Shown here in pieces: positions 54,832 through 62,777 of a stretch of 64,000 bases of DNA. The position numbers and the translations under genes are program-made. Location: assembly GCF_004168625.1 (NCBI RefSeq), contig NZ_SDWW01000022.1, positions 1 through 64,000 on the forward strand, given 5' to 3'. This DNA is from Pengzhenrongella frigida (GTDB taxonomy: Bacteria; Actinomycetota; Actinomycetes; Actinomycetales; Cellulomonadaceae). Under the pieces are notes generated by a model. The model was not told the DNA's origin. It did no database searches and worked only from the letters and a program-made list of their open reading frames with translations. Numbering within the stretch: the first letter of the stretch is position 1; every line of letters starts with the position of its first letter.

Positions 54832-56094
54832 CGCGGGGCGCCCGGGGTTGCCCTGACCGCCGGCCGCCGTCGGCAGGGGTGCCGCGGCCGGGAGCACGAA
54901 CAGCCCGATGACCACCGGCACGGCAATCGCGAGCAGGGCGTGCCGGTACCCGACGTGCGCCGCGAGCAGGCCGAGCAGCGGCGGACCGGCGAGGAAGGCG
55001 GTGTAGCCGATCGTCGACACGACACTCACCCGCGCAGCGGCCCGGACCGGGTCGTCGCTCGCGGCGCTCATGCCGACCGGGAAGCCGAGCGCGGCCCCCG
55101 CCCCCCACAGCACGACCCCGACAAGCGCGAACGGCAGGCTGGGGACCAGGCCGAAGATCAGCAGGCCGACGATCGAGAGCACCGCGCACAGCCGCAGCAC
55201 CGGCACGCGTCCGTAGCGGTCGAGCAGCCCGGTGCCGAGCAGCCGCATGGCCGTCATCGCGGTGACGAACAGGCCGAAGGTCAGGGCGCCGGCTGCGTGG
55301 GTCTGGTCGAAGCCATCGACGACGGCAAGGCCGACCCAGTCGTTGGCCGACCCCTCGGTGAGGGCCGCGGCGAGCACGACCAGGCCGATGAGGAGCGTGC
55401 GGGGCTCGAGCCAGGCGCCGAACGCGTGCCGGGCGCGCGCGACGTCGGGCAGGGCATCGGCGGGTGACAGCGGGGCGCCGGGGGTCACGTCGGCCTCGGC
55501 GCTCGCCGGCAGGAACGAGCGGACCGCCCACAGGACACCCAGGAAGCTCACGCCCAGCGCGACCGCGAGGTGGCCGAGCACGGGGGCGTGGAGGTAGGCC
55601 GCGAGCGCACCGACGGCCGCCCCGGCCATCGTGCCGAACGAGAAGCCCGCGTGGAAGCGCGGCATGATCGCCTTGCCGAGCCGCTGCTCGACGGCCGCGC
55701 CCTCGATGTTCATCGCCGCGTCCCACACCCCGGTGCCGACGCCGAACAGGACCAGGCCCGCGCCGACCACCACGAGCTGGTCGAACGCGACCCCGGTCGC
55801 GGCGACCAGCAGACCGGCGGTGTTCGCGGCGGCGAACAGGACCACCGTCCGGGCCGCGCCGAGGCGCATGACGACGATCCCCGCCAACGGCAGGGCCAGG
55901 AGCGAGCCGATCGAGCCGACCAGCAGCAGGACGCCGATCTGGGCGGGAGACAGCGCGAGCGCGTCCCGGACCGCCGGGATGCGGGACGCCCAGTTGGCGA
56001 AGTTGAAGCCGTTCAGCACGAACACGGCGAAGACCGCGATCGTGGCGGCGCGCACGGTCGTGTCGACCGGCCGACCCGCGGAGCTCTCGGTCAT
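54829..56094 (-). CDS. MFS transporter, YbjJ-like (first of a tandem pair)
   Basis: 421 residues, about twelve hydrophobic segments, for example FAVFVLNGFNFANWASRIPA, LLLVGSIGSLLALPLAGIVV and VLWGAGAALGFPVGMSAA. The conserved block EPRTLLIGLVVLAAALTEGS followed by ANDWVGLAVVDGF is shared with the next gene. ATG with GAGGA 6 nt upstream. It is 8 nt downstream of the second MFS gene, so they form one operon. The substrate is unknown. Confidence 0.88.
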   Translation of the reverse strand: MTESSAGRPVDTTVRAATIAVFAVFVLNGFNFANWASRIPAVRDALALSPAQIGVLLLVGSIGSLLALPLAGIVVMRLGAARTVVLFAAANTAGLLVAATGVAFDQLVVVGAGLVLFGVGTGVWDAAMNIEGAAVEQRLGKAIMPRFHAGFSFGTMAGAAVGALAAYLHAPVLGHLAVALGVSFLGVLWAVRSFLPASAEADVTPGAPLSPADALPDVARARHAFGAWLEPRTLLIGLVVLAAALTEGSANDWVGLAVVDGFDQTHAAGALTFGLFVTAMTAMRLLGTGLLDRYGRVPVLRLCAVLSIVGLLIFGLVPSLPFALVGVVLWGAGAALGFPVGMSAASDDPVRAAARVSVVSTIGYTAFLAGPPLLGLLAAHVGYRHALLAIAVPVVIGLFVLPAAAPLPTAAGGQGNPGRPA

Positions 56095-56102
56095 GTTCGT
56101 CC

Positions 56103-57551
56103 TCACCTTGCGCCCGCAGCAATCGCTCCGGCCGGCGTCAGCTCCTCAGACGCCCCGACTGCGTGATCGGTCACCGGTCTCCCCCAGGTCTCTGGCTCAC
56201 CGCTACCAGCGGGCCGCGTCGAGTCTGCCAGGTCACGGGAGTCGGCCGGGGCGACGTGGCGGGCCAGGCTGACGCTGATCACCATCGCGATGGTGATCAG
56301 CACGAGCGCACGCCGGGTCCCGAGGGACTCGGCCACGATCCCGAGCAGCGGCGGGGCCGCCAGCGACGCGATCGAGGCGAACGCGGAGATGACCGCCACG
56401 CGGCCGGCGGCCCGGAGCGGGTCGGCCGAGGCGGCCGAGATCCCGATCGGAAACGCGAGCGCCGCGCCGAGCCCCCATGCGACCACGCCGACCCCGGCCA
56501 GCGGGAGCGTCGGCGCGAAGCCGAACAGCAGCAGGCCGACCAGGGAGACGATCCCGGAGATCCGCAGCACGAGGACCGGGTCGTGGCGGTCGAGCAGCCG
56601 CGTGCCCAGCAGCCGGACGGCCGTCATCGCCGCGAGGAACATCCCGAAGAAGGCGGCGCCGACGGACTCGGCCTGGTCGAAGCCGTCGACGACGGCGAGC
56701 GCCACCCAGTCGTTGGCCGCGCCTTCGGACAGGGCGGCCGCCATGATCACCAGCCCGATCAGCAGGGTGCGCGGTTCGCGCCAGGCGGCGAGCGCGGTGC
56801 GCAGCCCGCTGCCGCGGAGGGTGGACGCGAGCGGGATCGCGTGCGCGGCGGGATCGGCGCCTGGCGTCAGCGCGTGGCCGAGCACGACGCCGTCGAGCAC
56901 GTCACCGGCGACCGCAGCACCCGCACGCGCGGCGCGCCCGCGCGGGGAGGGGGTGTCGAGGATGACGTGCGGGCTGCTGGCGAGCCGGATCGCGGCGCCG
57001 ACCACCGCGGTCACGGCGAACTGCGTCAGCAGCGAGATCTCGAAGTGCGCGGTGACCGCGCCGGCCAGCGAGCCGAGCACCGCGCCGATCGAGAACACGG
57101 CGTGGAACTGCGGCAGGACCGAGCGGCCCATGCGTCGCTCCACCGCCGCCGACTCGACGTTCAGCGGGACGTTGCCGAGCGCGGCGGACACCCCGCCGAG
57201 GAACACCCCAGCGACGAGGAGCGGGGTGCTGCCGAGCGCGGGCCCGATGCCCAGCAGCAGGAACGACGCCGCGAACGCGGCGGTGGCGGTGTTGAGCGTG
57301 ACCAGTCCACCGAACCGCGCGACCACCATCCCGGCCACGGCCACGGTGAGCAGCCCGCCGACCGCCCCCGCGAGCAGCACCACCCCGAGCTCGCTCGGGG
57401 ACATGCCGAGCGCGTCGCGCACCGCGGGCAGGCGCGCCAGCCAGCTGGCGAACGTGAGGCCCTGGAGGGCGAACAGGCCCATCAACAACCAGCGGGCGCG
57501 GGTGAGCGGGGTGGCGGACGACCGACGGTCGGTGGGGCGCGGGTGGAGCAT
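56103..57551 (-). CDS. MFS transporter, YbjJ-like (second of the pair, promoter-proximal)
   Basis: 482 residues. Same family as the downstream gene: LQGLTFASWLARLPAVRDAL, EPRTLLIGLVIMAAALSEGA, ANDWVALAVVDGFDQ, LGAALAFPIGISAASADPLR. Much of the sequence lines up by eye, so the two look like an old tandem duplication. This copy has a longer central loop (about residues 215-260) and a 45-residue polar C-terminal tail. ATG with GAAGAGAGAA. Its leader holds three 21-22-bp repeats and two palindromes that the divergent LacI regulator probably binds. Confidence 0.88.
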   Translation of the reverse strand: MLHPRPTDRRSSATPLTRARWLLMGLFALQGLTFASWLARLPAVRDALGMSPSELGVVLLAGAVGGLLTVAVAGMVVARFGGLVTLNTATAAFAASFLLLGIGPALGSTPLLVAGVFLGGVSAALGNVPLNVESAAVERRMGRSVLPQFHAVFSIGAVLGSLAGAVTAHFEISLLTQFAVTAVVGAAIRLASSPHVILDTPSPRGRAARAGAAVAGDVLDGVVLGHALTPGADPAAHAIPLASTLRGSGLRTALAAWREPRTLLIGLVIMAAALSEGAANDWVALAVVDGFDQAESVGAAFFGMFLAAMTAVRLLGTRLLDRHDPVLVLRISGIVSLVGLLLFGFAPTLPLAGVGVVAWGLGAALAFPIGISAASADPLRAAGRVAVISAFASIASLAAPPLLGIVAESLGTRRALVLITIAMVISVSLARHVAPADSRDLADSTRPAGSGEPETWGRPVTDHAVGASEELTPAGAIAAGAR

Positions 57552-57561
57552 GACGTTCTCT

Positions 57562-57626
57562 CTTCGGGCGGGTGCGGGCAGTTCTTCGGCAGGTGCGGGC
57601 AGTTCTTCGGGCAGACGCGGGCAGTT
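57562..57626. repeat. Three tandem 21-22-bp repeats in the MFS leader
   Basis: Units at 57562-57583, 57584-57604 and 57605-57626 of the type cttcgg(g)cag(g/a)(t/c)gcgggcagtt, differing at a few positions. They lie directly before the Shine-Dalgarno of the MFS gene, which falls in the flank of the first unit. Confidence 0.8.
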
Positions 57627-57731
57627 CAGGCCAGACGCGAGACCGGAGCGGTCCGATGGAGTCGGACCGACCGCCCGTGGTGCTCGGCCATCTGTCGGCC
57701 CGGCTCGCCAGTCGCACTGGCCGGTCGAAGG

Positions 57732-57745
57732 TCGAATCGATTCGA
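57732..57745. promoter_or_regulatory. LacI-type operator O1
   Basis: Perfect 14-bp palindrome tcgaatcgattcga with the central CG typical of LacI-family operators. It is on the MFS side of the divergent spacer. Confidence 0.7.
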
Positions 57746-57777
57746 TCATCGACCAGCCGAACGGCGCGACCGCGAGG

Positions 57778-57791
57778 TCGAATCGATTTGA
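57778..57791. promoter_or_regulatory. LacI-type operator O2
   Basis: tcgaatcgatttga, one base from O1, centre 46 bp away. It falls between TTGACG (57803-57798) and CGACCT (57780-57775), a possible minus-strand promoter for the MFS genes. It also overlaps TTGATG (57788-57793), the possible -35 for lacI with TACGCT at 57813-57818. One bound dimer could repress both directions. Confidence 0.65.
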
Positions 57792-57883
57792 TGGTTGCGT
57801 CAAGTGTGTGGGTACGCTGGCCGCGCCGTCAAACCCAGTTCCCCGCCCGCCCTACCCGCCCGCCGACGAGAGGTGACCCGCCC

Positions 57884-58996
57884 GTGAGCACCGGACGCCC
57901 GACCCTGGCCGACGTCGCCGTCGCCGCCGGAGTCTCGGTCTCGACCGCGTCGCTGGCCTTCTCGGGAGCGGGCCCGATCGCGGCCGCGACCCGCGACCGG
58001 GTGCTCGCCGCGGCCGCCGACCTCGCCTACCCGGGACCGAACCCGCTCGGTCAGCAGCTGCGCACCGGGCGTTCGGGCATCGTCGGTGCCATCTTCGGCG
58101 ACCGCCTGCGACGCAGCTTCCGCGACCCGGTCTCGATCCAGATGCTCGACGGGCTGGCCCAGTCGCTCGGCGCCCACGACATCGGCATCCTGCTGATCCC
58201 GTCCGAGGCCGGCGACGTGCCACCGCTCGTCGCGCACGCCGCGATGGATGCGGCCGTCGTCGTGCTCTGCAACGGGCCCGACGACGCCGTGGTGGCAGCG
58301 CTCGCCCGGCGCGGCATCCCGGTGGTCCTCGTCGAGGGCGATCTCGGGGCGCCGACCGAGCGCGACGGACCGGCCGGCCGGGTGCCGGCGAGCCACCCGA
58401 CCGCGCGGGTGGGGATCGACGACCGCCGCGGCACCGAGGCGCTCGTGCGCACGCTGCGCGCGCTCGGGCACGAGCGCTTCGGCGTCGTCGCCCTCCCCTT
58501 CGGCCACGACCGTCGGCTCGGCGAGCCCGATCCCGCGCGCGACCCGCGGTCGGGGTACCTCGCCACGCGACGGCGGCTCGCCGGGATCGCCGACGCCGGC
58601 GTCGTCCCCGAGATCGTGATCGAGACCCCGGCGTCCCTGGTGGAGCACGGACGCAGCGCGGGGCACGAGATCTTGTCCCGCCCGGATCCGCCGACGGCGA
58701 TCATCGCGCTGAGCGACCTGCTCGCCTCGGGGGTCGTCCTGGCGGCTCGCGAGCTCGGGCTCCGCGTGCCCGAGGACGTCTCGATCGCCGGCTTCGACGG
58801 GCTCGACCTGCCGTGGCTCGCCCCCGACGTGCTCACGACCGTCCGGCAGCCGCTCGCCGAGAAGGGCCGCCAGGCGGGCGAGGCCGCCATCGCCCTCATC
58901 GCCGGCGTCCCGTTCCCGCCGGTGATCCTCCCGGTCCAGTACGAGCAGGGCACCACCACCGCAGCCCCCCGCGCGGCCTCCCACTCGAACGGGTGA
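57884..58996 (+). CDS. LacI-family transcriptional regulator
   Basis: 370 residues. N-terminal helix-turn-helix PTLADVAVAAGVSVSTASLA, hinge PGPNPLGQQLRTGRSGIVGA, then a periplasmic-binding-protein-like effector domain with DAAVVVLCNGPDDAVVAALA and ALSDLLASGVVLAARELGLR. GTG start with GAGAGG upstream. It is divergent from the two MFS genes and probably controls them and itself through O1 and O2. The effector is not predictable. Confidence 0.92.
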   Translation: MSTGRPTLADVAVAAGVSVSTASLAFSGAGPIAAATRDRVLAAAADLAYPGPNPLGQQLRTGRSGIVGAIFGDRLRRSFRDPVSIQMLDGLAQSLGAHDIGILLIPSEAGDVPPLVAHAAMDAAVVVLCNGPDDAVVAALARRGIPVVLVEGDLGAPTERDGPAGRVPASHPTARVGIDDRRGTEALVRTLRALGHERFGVVALPFGHDRRLGEPDPARDPRSGYLATRRRLAGIADAGVVPEIVIETPASLVEHGRSAGHEILSRPDPPTAIIALSDLLASGVVLAARELGLRVPEDVSIAGFDGLDLPWLAPDVLTTVRQPLAEKGRQAGEAAIALIAGVPFPPVILPVQYEQGTTTAAPRAASHSNG

Positions 58997-59073
58997 TCGC
59001 TGCGGGTCGTTTCGGGCCTATGGTCGGACCAGGTGAAGCAGTCGCCTCCTGACGAGCCCCCCAAGGACTAGCC

Positions 59074-59451
59074 ATGGCGCGCAACTTCATGTGGACGGAC
59101 GCTCGGGGACGCACCCACCTCTCGACCGAGGTCCTCGACTCCACGGACGTGACCGACGAGATCCTCCTGATGGCGACGAGGATCAACGACAGGTGGTTCG
59201 CCGGCAGCGTCTGGATCGACTGGCGCGAGTTCTTCGAGGACCTGGGCGGCTCGGTGATCCCGTCCTCGGGCCGGGAGCTGGACCTGGGCGACCAGCCCGC
59301 GTCGTCGGCGATGAGCCGGATCCAACGCCACATCCAGAAGCGACGCATGGCCGGGCACACCCGGAGCCGGCTCGCCATCGCCTCGCGGCCCGCCGACGAC
59401 GCGGTGCCGACCCGGGCGACGTTGCGCCTCGTCCAGCCACCCCCGGACTGA
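59074..59451 (+). CDS. Conserved-looking protein of unknown function
   Basis: 125 residues, soluble. MARNFMWTDARGRTHLSTEV, then TRINDRWFAGSVWIDWREFF and SAMSRIQRHIQKRRMAGHTR. Trp-rich first half and a basic C-terminal half; no signal peptide or membrane segment. No family recognised. ATG with AAGGA 6 nt upstream and normal codon use support it as a real gene. It follows lacI by 77 nt. Confidence 0.6.
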   Translation: MARNFMWTDARGRTHLSTEVLDSTDVTDEILLMATRINDRWFAGSVWIDWREFFEDLGGSVIPSSGRELDLGDQPASSAMSRIQRHIQKRRMAGHTRSRLAIASRPADDAVPTRATLRLVQPPPD

Positions 59452-59576
59452 AGCGGATCAGCCACCGACACCCGAACACCGGGACGTTCGCCTCTCCACC
59501 TGCGAGGTCGTCAGCGGCATCATCGATCGTGATCGCTCATCCGTGAGCGGGGTGGGCGCGGAGCACGGAGGTCGAG

Positions 59577-60050
59577 ATGCATCTGACCTGGAAAGACGGG
59601 ATGGCGACGGCGTTCGTGGGTGCGGGCGTCGCGCTCTACGGACTGTCGCTGGCCGGCACGACCGTGGCCGGGCTGACCGGGAACCGATCACTGGTCGTCG
59701 CGGTCTTCGCCCTGGGAGTGGCCGCGTGCTACACGGCCAAGGCGCAGATCTGGCAGGTGTACGGCGCCGGCGGCGGGCAGCGCTCGCCGATGCCCTACGT
59801 CGTGACCATCTCGACGCTGGGCGGCATCACGCTCGTGGCGGGGATCGTGGCGTTCGTGAGCGGCGGTGCCGCGGCGCTGGCGACCATGGTGGCCGCGACG
59901 TTCGCGATGTGGGCGCTGGCGACCGTCCGGCATGCGCGGGCTCGAGGGCCCCGACGCGGGCTACAGGCGGACGCGGACCTGGGCCTTGGCCAGCACGCGG
60001 GCCGTGGCGTGCGTGACCGTGAGATCGACGCGCACGGTTCCCGCGGCTAG
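59577..60050 (+). CDS. Small membrane protein of unknown function
   Basis: 157 residues. MHLTWKDGMATAFVGAGVALY starts the first of four hydrophobic segments; others are LVVAVFALGVAACYTA, VVTISTLGGITLVAGIVAFV and ALATMVAATFAMWALATV. The last 45 residues are Gly/Arg-rich and lie antisense to the dehydratase gene, so the true end may be functionally unimportant. ATG with GGAGG 4 nt upstream. I know other high-GC membrane proteins opening with a TWKDaLAT-like stretch but no named function. Confidence 0.6.
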   Translation: MHLTWKDGMATAFVGAGVALYGLSLAGTTVAGLTGNRSLVVAVFALGVAACYTAKAQIWQVYGAGGGQRSPMPYVVTISTLGGITLVAGIVAFVSGGAAALATMVAATFAMWALATVRHARARGPRRGLQADADLGLGQHAGRGVRDREIDAHGSRG

Positions 60051-60380
60051 ATCCAGCGCGCCCACCGTGCCCGAGACCTCGACGAGCGCGGTCCCCGGGT
60101 CGGGCACGGGGACGGGCCGGGTGAACCGCACCTGGTAGTCGACCACGGCACCGGGATCGCCCGCCCAGTCGACGACGAGGTTCACGACGGCACCCATGGT
60201 CCACATGCCGTGCGCGATGACGCCCGGCAGCCCGACGGCGGCGGCGACCCGGTCGCTGTAGTGGATGGGGTTGAAGTCCCCGCTGGCCCCGGCGTACCGG
60301 ACCAGTCGGCCGCGGTCGACCTCGACCACGGCTGTCCCGATCGAGTCGCCCACGGCGAGCTCGGCCAGAATGGGCCTCAT
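59961..60380 (-). CDS. MaoC-like dehydratase, HadB-like
   Basis: Hot-dog-fold (R)-hydratase. 139 residues. Hydratase-2 motif YAGASGDFNPIHYSDRVAAA with catalytic Asp35 and His40. Its ATG overlaps the stop of the HadA-like gene by 4 nt, so they probably form a heterodimer. In mycobacteria HadAB dehydrates beta-hydroxyacyl-ACP in mycolate synthesis. Most actinobacteria carry the pair beside rpmG without mycolates, so a general fatty-acid role is likely. Confidence 0.88.
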   Translation of the reverse strand: MRPILAELAVGDSIGTAVVEVDRGRLVRYAGASGDFNPIHYSDRVAAAVGLPGVIAHGMWTMGAVVNLVVDWAGDPGAVVDYQVRFTRPVPVPDPGTALVEVSGTVGALDLAAGTVRVDLTVTHATARVLAKAQVRVRL

Positions 60381-60835
60381 GATCCGGCCACCTCCGGCCC
60401 GCGCACGGCGATCGTCGAGACGACGGTCGCGACGGGCCCGCCGTCGTCGGCCGTGATCTCCGCGCGGGTGGTGATCATCGCCAGCCCGGCCCGCTCGACG
60501 ATCGAGTCGACGTGCAGGACCGTGACGAGCCGCATCCCCGCGTGGATCGGGCGATGGTGCGTGAACCGTTCGTCCGCATGCACCACGCGACTGAAGTCGA
60601 TCCCGGCGTCGGGGTCTGCGATGTACTGCTGCTCGGCGCGCTGGGCGACGACGACCGCGAACGTCGGTGGTGCGATGACGTCCGGGTGGCCGAGCCCGCG
60701 GGCCGCCGCGGGGTCGAAGTGCGCCGCGTGCGTGGCACCCACCGCATCCGCGAACTCGCGGATCTTCTCCCGGCCTACCTCGTAGGCCGGGTTCGGCGAG
60801 TACTGGCGCCCTGCGAACGCGACGTTGACCGACAT
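60377..60835 (-). CDS. MaoC-like dehydratase N-terminal-domain protein, HadA-like
   Basis: 152 residues. YEVGREKIREFADAVGATHA, DVIAPPTFAVVVAQRAEQQY, HHRPIHAGMRLVTVLHVDSI. The catalytic Asp/His pair of hydratase 2 is absent, as expected for the non-catalytic, substrate-binding partner of the HadB-like subunit. ATG start, 28 nt after rpmG. Confidence 0.87.
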   Translation of the reverse strand: MSVNVAFAGRQYSPNPAYEVGREKIREFADAVGATHAAHFDPAAARGLGHPDVIAPPTFAVVVAQRAEQQYIADPDAGIDFSRVVHADERFTHHRPIHAGMRLVTVLHVDSIVERAGLAMITTRAEITADDGGPVATVVSTIAVRGPEVAGS

Positions 60836-60863
60836 GCGTGAACTCGCCTGGAGGGGCGAGCGG

Positions 60864-61034
60864 TCAGCGGGTCTCGCGGTGCTGCGTGTGCTTGCCGTCG
60901 CGCGGGCAGAACTTCGACAGCTCGAGGCGGTCGGGGTTGTTCCGGCGGTTCTTCTTGGTGATGTAGTTGCGCTCCTTGCACTCCACGCAGGCGAGGGTGA
61001 TCTTGGGGCGAACGTCCGAACTCTTGCTGGCCAC
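60864..61034 (-). CDS. rpmG: 50S ribosomal protein L33
   Basis: 56 residues: [39 protein letters not shown], and [17 protein letters not shown]. The first CxxC is present. In the second pair only the first Cys remains; the place of the fourth ligand is Asp (CPRD instead of CPxC). GTG start with GAAGGAAGG. It follows tRNA-Met and precedes the HadA/HadB-like genes. Confidence 0.95.
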   Translation of the reverse strand: MASKSSDVRPKITLACVECKERNYITKKNRRNNPDRLELSKFCPRDGKHTQHRETR

Positions 61035-61124
61035 AGCGAGCCTTCCTTCACATCTCGCGCCGCTCGCGCGACGCTCGTCAACTACTGCTGCGCGCCGCCG
61101 GCTGGCGCGCGAGCTTCATGCTGG

Positions 61125-61198
61125 TAGCGGGGGCGGGACTCGAACCCGCGACACCACGATTATGAGCCGTGTGCTCTAACCACCTGAGCTACCCCGCC
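61125..61198 (-). tRNA. tRNA-Met (CAT), elongator type
   Basis: 74-nt cloverleaf on the minus strand: acceptor GGCGGGG, D-arm GCTC...GAGC, anticodon stem CACGG/TCGTG with loop CTCATAA, T-arm GCGGG-TTCGAGT-CCCGC. The anticodon stem lacks the three G-C pairs of initiator tRNA, so it is the elongator. CCA is not encoded. Confidence 0.95.
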
Positions 61199-61248
61199 AC
61201 GCTGGTGACGGGCCGACGCAATGCACGTCGACCCGTCGAACCCAACAG

Positions 61249-61321
61249 AGCCCCGAAAGGGAATCGAACCCTTGACCTTCTCCTTACCATGGAGACGCTC
61301 TACCGACTGAGCTATCGGGGC
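61249..61321 (-). tRNA. tRNA-Thr (GGT)
   Basis: 73-nt cloverleaf: acceptor GCCCCGA/TCGGGGC, anticodon stem TCTCC/GGAGA with loop ATGGTAA, T-arm AAGGG-TTCGATT-CCCTT. It is 50 nt upstream of tRNA-Met in the same direction. Confidence 0.96.
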
Positions 61322-61436
61322 AGCGCGACCAAAGGTTACACGCCCTGGGGCGTGCCCGCGAATCCCTGCCTGACAAGCCTGCCCGACGGCGACGATACCC
61401 GCCTTCGGGAGGGGCTTCTCGGCGCCGGGTACACGA

Positions 61437-61465
61437 ACGGGGCGTCCTCGATGAGGACGCCCCGT
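61437..61465 (-). terminator. Terminator after tRNA-Tyr
   Basis: Perfect 13-bp stem (61437-61449 with 61453-61465), 3-nt loop, 5 nt past the tRNA. It suggests tRNA-Tyr is a separate unit from tRNA-Thr/tRNA-Met/rpmG. Confidence 0.75.
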
Positions 61466-61470
61466 GTCGG

Positions 61471-61552
61471 TGGCGGGTGAGGGATTCGAACCCCCGTAGG
61501 CGTTGCCAGCTGATTTACAGTCAGCCCCCTTTGGCCACTCGGGTAACCCGCC
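61471..61552 (-). tRNA. tRNA-Tyr (GTA)
   Basis: 82-nt class II tRNA on the minus strand: acceptor GGCGGGT/ACCCGCC, anticodon stem GCTGA/TCAGC with loop CTGTAAA, long variable arm, T-arm GGGGG-TTCGAAT-CCCTC. Confidence 0.95.
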
Positions 61553-61600
61553 AGGCCTGCACGTCGAGCTCCGAGGAGCACCACGCGTCGTGCGGATGGA

Positions 61601-61630
61601 AGGATAGCAACACCCGGGACGGTCTACGAA
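61601..61630 (-). promoter_or_regulatory. Candidate tRNA-Tyr promoter (TTCGTA-18-TATCCT)
   Basis: TTCGTA (61630-61625) and TATCCT (61606-61601), 18 bp apart, 48 bp before the tRNA. Confidence 0.5.
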
Positions 61631-61696
61631 CTCGCCCCGGTCAAGACCCGCGCGCCGAGGCCTGGCGCGCACCCGCGCGAGCACTGGAGGAACCCC

Positions 61697-62194
61697 ATGG
61701 CGAACGAATCGTCGTTCGACGTCGTCAGCAAGGTCGACCGGCAGGAGGTCGACAACGCGCTGAACCAGGCCGTCAAGGAGATCGCCACGCGGTACGACTT
61801 CAAGAACGTCGGCGCGTCCATCGCCTGGAGCGGAGAGCAGATCGTCATGATCGCCAACTCCCCCGAGCGGGTGCTCGCGATCCTCGACGTGTTCGAGACC
61901 AAGCTGATCCGTCGCGGGATCTCGCTGAAGAGCCTCGACACCGGCGAGAAGGAGCCGCGCCTGTCGGGCAAGGAGTACCGCCTGGAGGCCAGCATCGTCG
62001 AGGGCCTGAGCAGCGAGAACGCCAAGAAGATCGCGAAGATCATCCGCGACGAGGGCCCCAAGGGCGTCAAGGCGCAGATCACGGGCGACGAGCTGCGCGT
62101 CTCGGCCAAGAGCCGGGACGACCTGCAGACGGTGATCGCCGTCCTCAAGGGCGCCGACCTCGACGTGGCGCTCCAGTTCGCCAACTACCGCTGA
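61697..62194 (+). CDS. YajQ-family nucleotide-binding protein
   Basis: 165 residues, the full family length: [77 protein letters not shown]. Two ferredoxin-like domains. A Xanthomonas member binds cyclic di-GMP; other members bind RNA or nucleotides. The role here is open. ATG with GGAGG 6 nt upstream. Single gene, divergent from tRNA-Tyr. Confidence 0.95.
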   Translation: MANESSFDVVSKVDRQEVDNALNQAVKEIATRYDFKNVGASIAWSGEQIVMIANSPERVLAILDVFETKLIRRGISLKSLDTGEKEPRLSGKEYRLEASIVEGLSSENAKKIAKIIRDEGPKGVKAQITGDELRVSAKSRDDLQTVIAVLKGADLDVALQFANYR

Positions 62195-62315
62195 GGTAGG
62201 CGCCTGATCTGGGGTGACGTCTCCGAGGTCGGCAGGGTGGTCCGCGGGAGGGGCAAGGACCGGCGCCACGTCGGAACACGCCGACCGAGACTACGGACAG
62301 TTCCGTCTCATCTAT

Positions 62316-62351
62316 CGGGACGAGACGTTCCCGTGGGAACGTCTCGTCCCG
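62316..62351. terminator. Perfect 17-bp hairpin between yajQ and the PGPGW gene
   Basis: Arms 62316-62332 and 62335-62351 with a two-base loop. It lies 121 nt past the yajQ stop, without a T-tract. Probably a yajQ terminator, but the distance leaves other roles open. Confidence 0.6.
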
Positions 62352-62420
62352 CGACAGCTCGCCACCCGCGGAACCTCGGCGACTTGCACCAGGTCGCGAC
62401 TGCGACGAAGGGCGGCCATG

Positions 62421-62426
62421 CACAAT
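62421..62426 (+). promoter_or_regulatory. -10-like element of a probable leaderless PGPGW-gene transcript
   Basis: CACAAT 6 nt before the ATG at 62433, the same hexamer and spacing as coaA. Confidence 0.4.
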
Positions 62427-62432
62427 GGGGGC

Positions 62433-62777
62433 ATGGACCCGAACGGCCCGACCATCGACACCGACGCCGACGCGAGCTCCGGCCCCGCCGCCGGCACGCG
62501 GCCCCTCTCGTTGCCGGAGCGAGTCCGGTCCGCCCTCGGCTTCCTGCCTGGCCCGGTCCGGTGGGTCGTCGTCGGGCTCGTGGGCAGCACGCTGGTCGTC
62601 GCAGGCATCGCGATGCTCGTGCTGCCGGGCCCGGGTCTGCTCACCGTGTTCGCGGGTGTCGCGATCTTGGCGGCGGAGTTCACGTGGGCCGAGATCTTGC
62701 TGCACCGGATGAAGGCGGCGGGCGCGGCCACCTGGTCTCTGATTCGTCGCAAGCCGCGCTCAGGTGCCGCTGGCTGA
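62433..62777 (+). CDS. PGPGW-family (TIGR02611-like) transmembrane protein
   Basis: 114 residues with two adjacent membrane segments, RWVVVGLVGSTLVVAGIAML and LLTVFAGVAILAAEFTWA, around the signature VLPGPG. Polar Asp/Ala/Ser-rich N-terminus. Function unknown. An in-frame ATG at 62418 would add five residues. The end overlaps a doubtful minus-strand frame. Confidence 0.8.
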   Translation: MDPNGPTIDTDADASSGPAAGTRPLSLPERVRSALGFLPGPVRWVVVGLVGSTLVVAGIAMLVLPGPGLLTVFAGVAILAAEFTWAEILLHRMKAAGAATWSLIRRKPRSGAAG

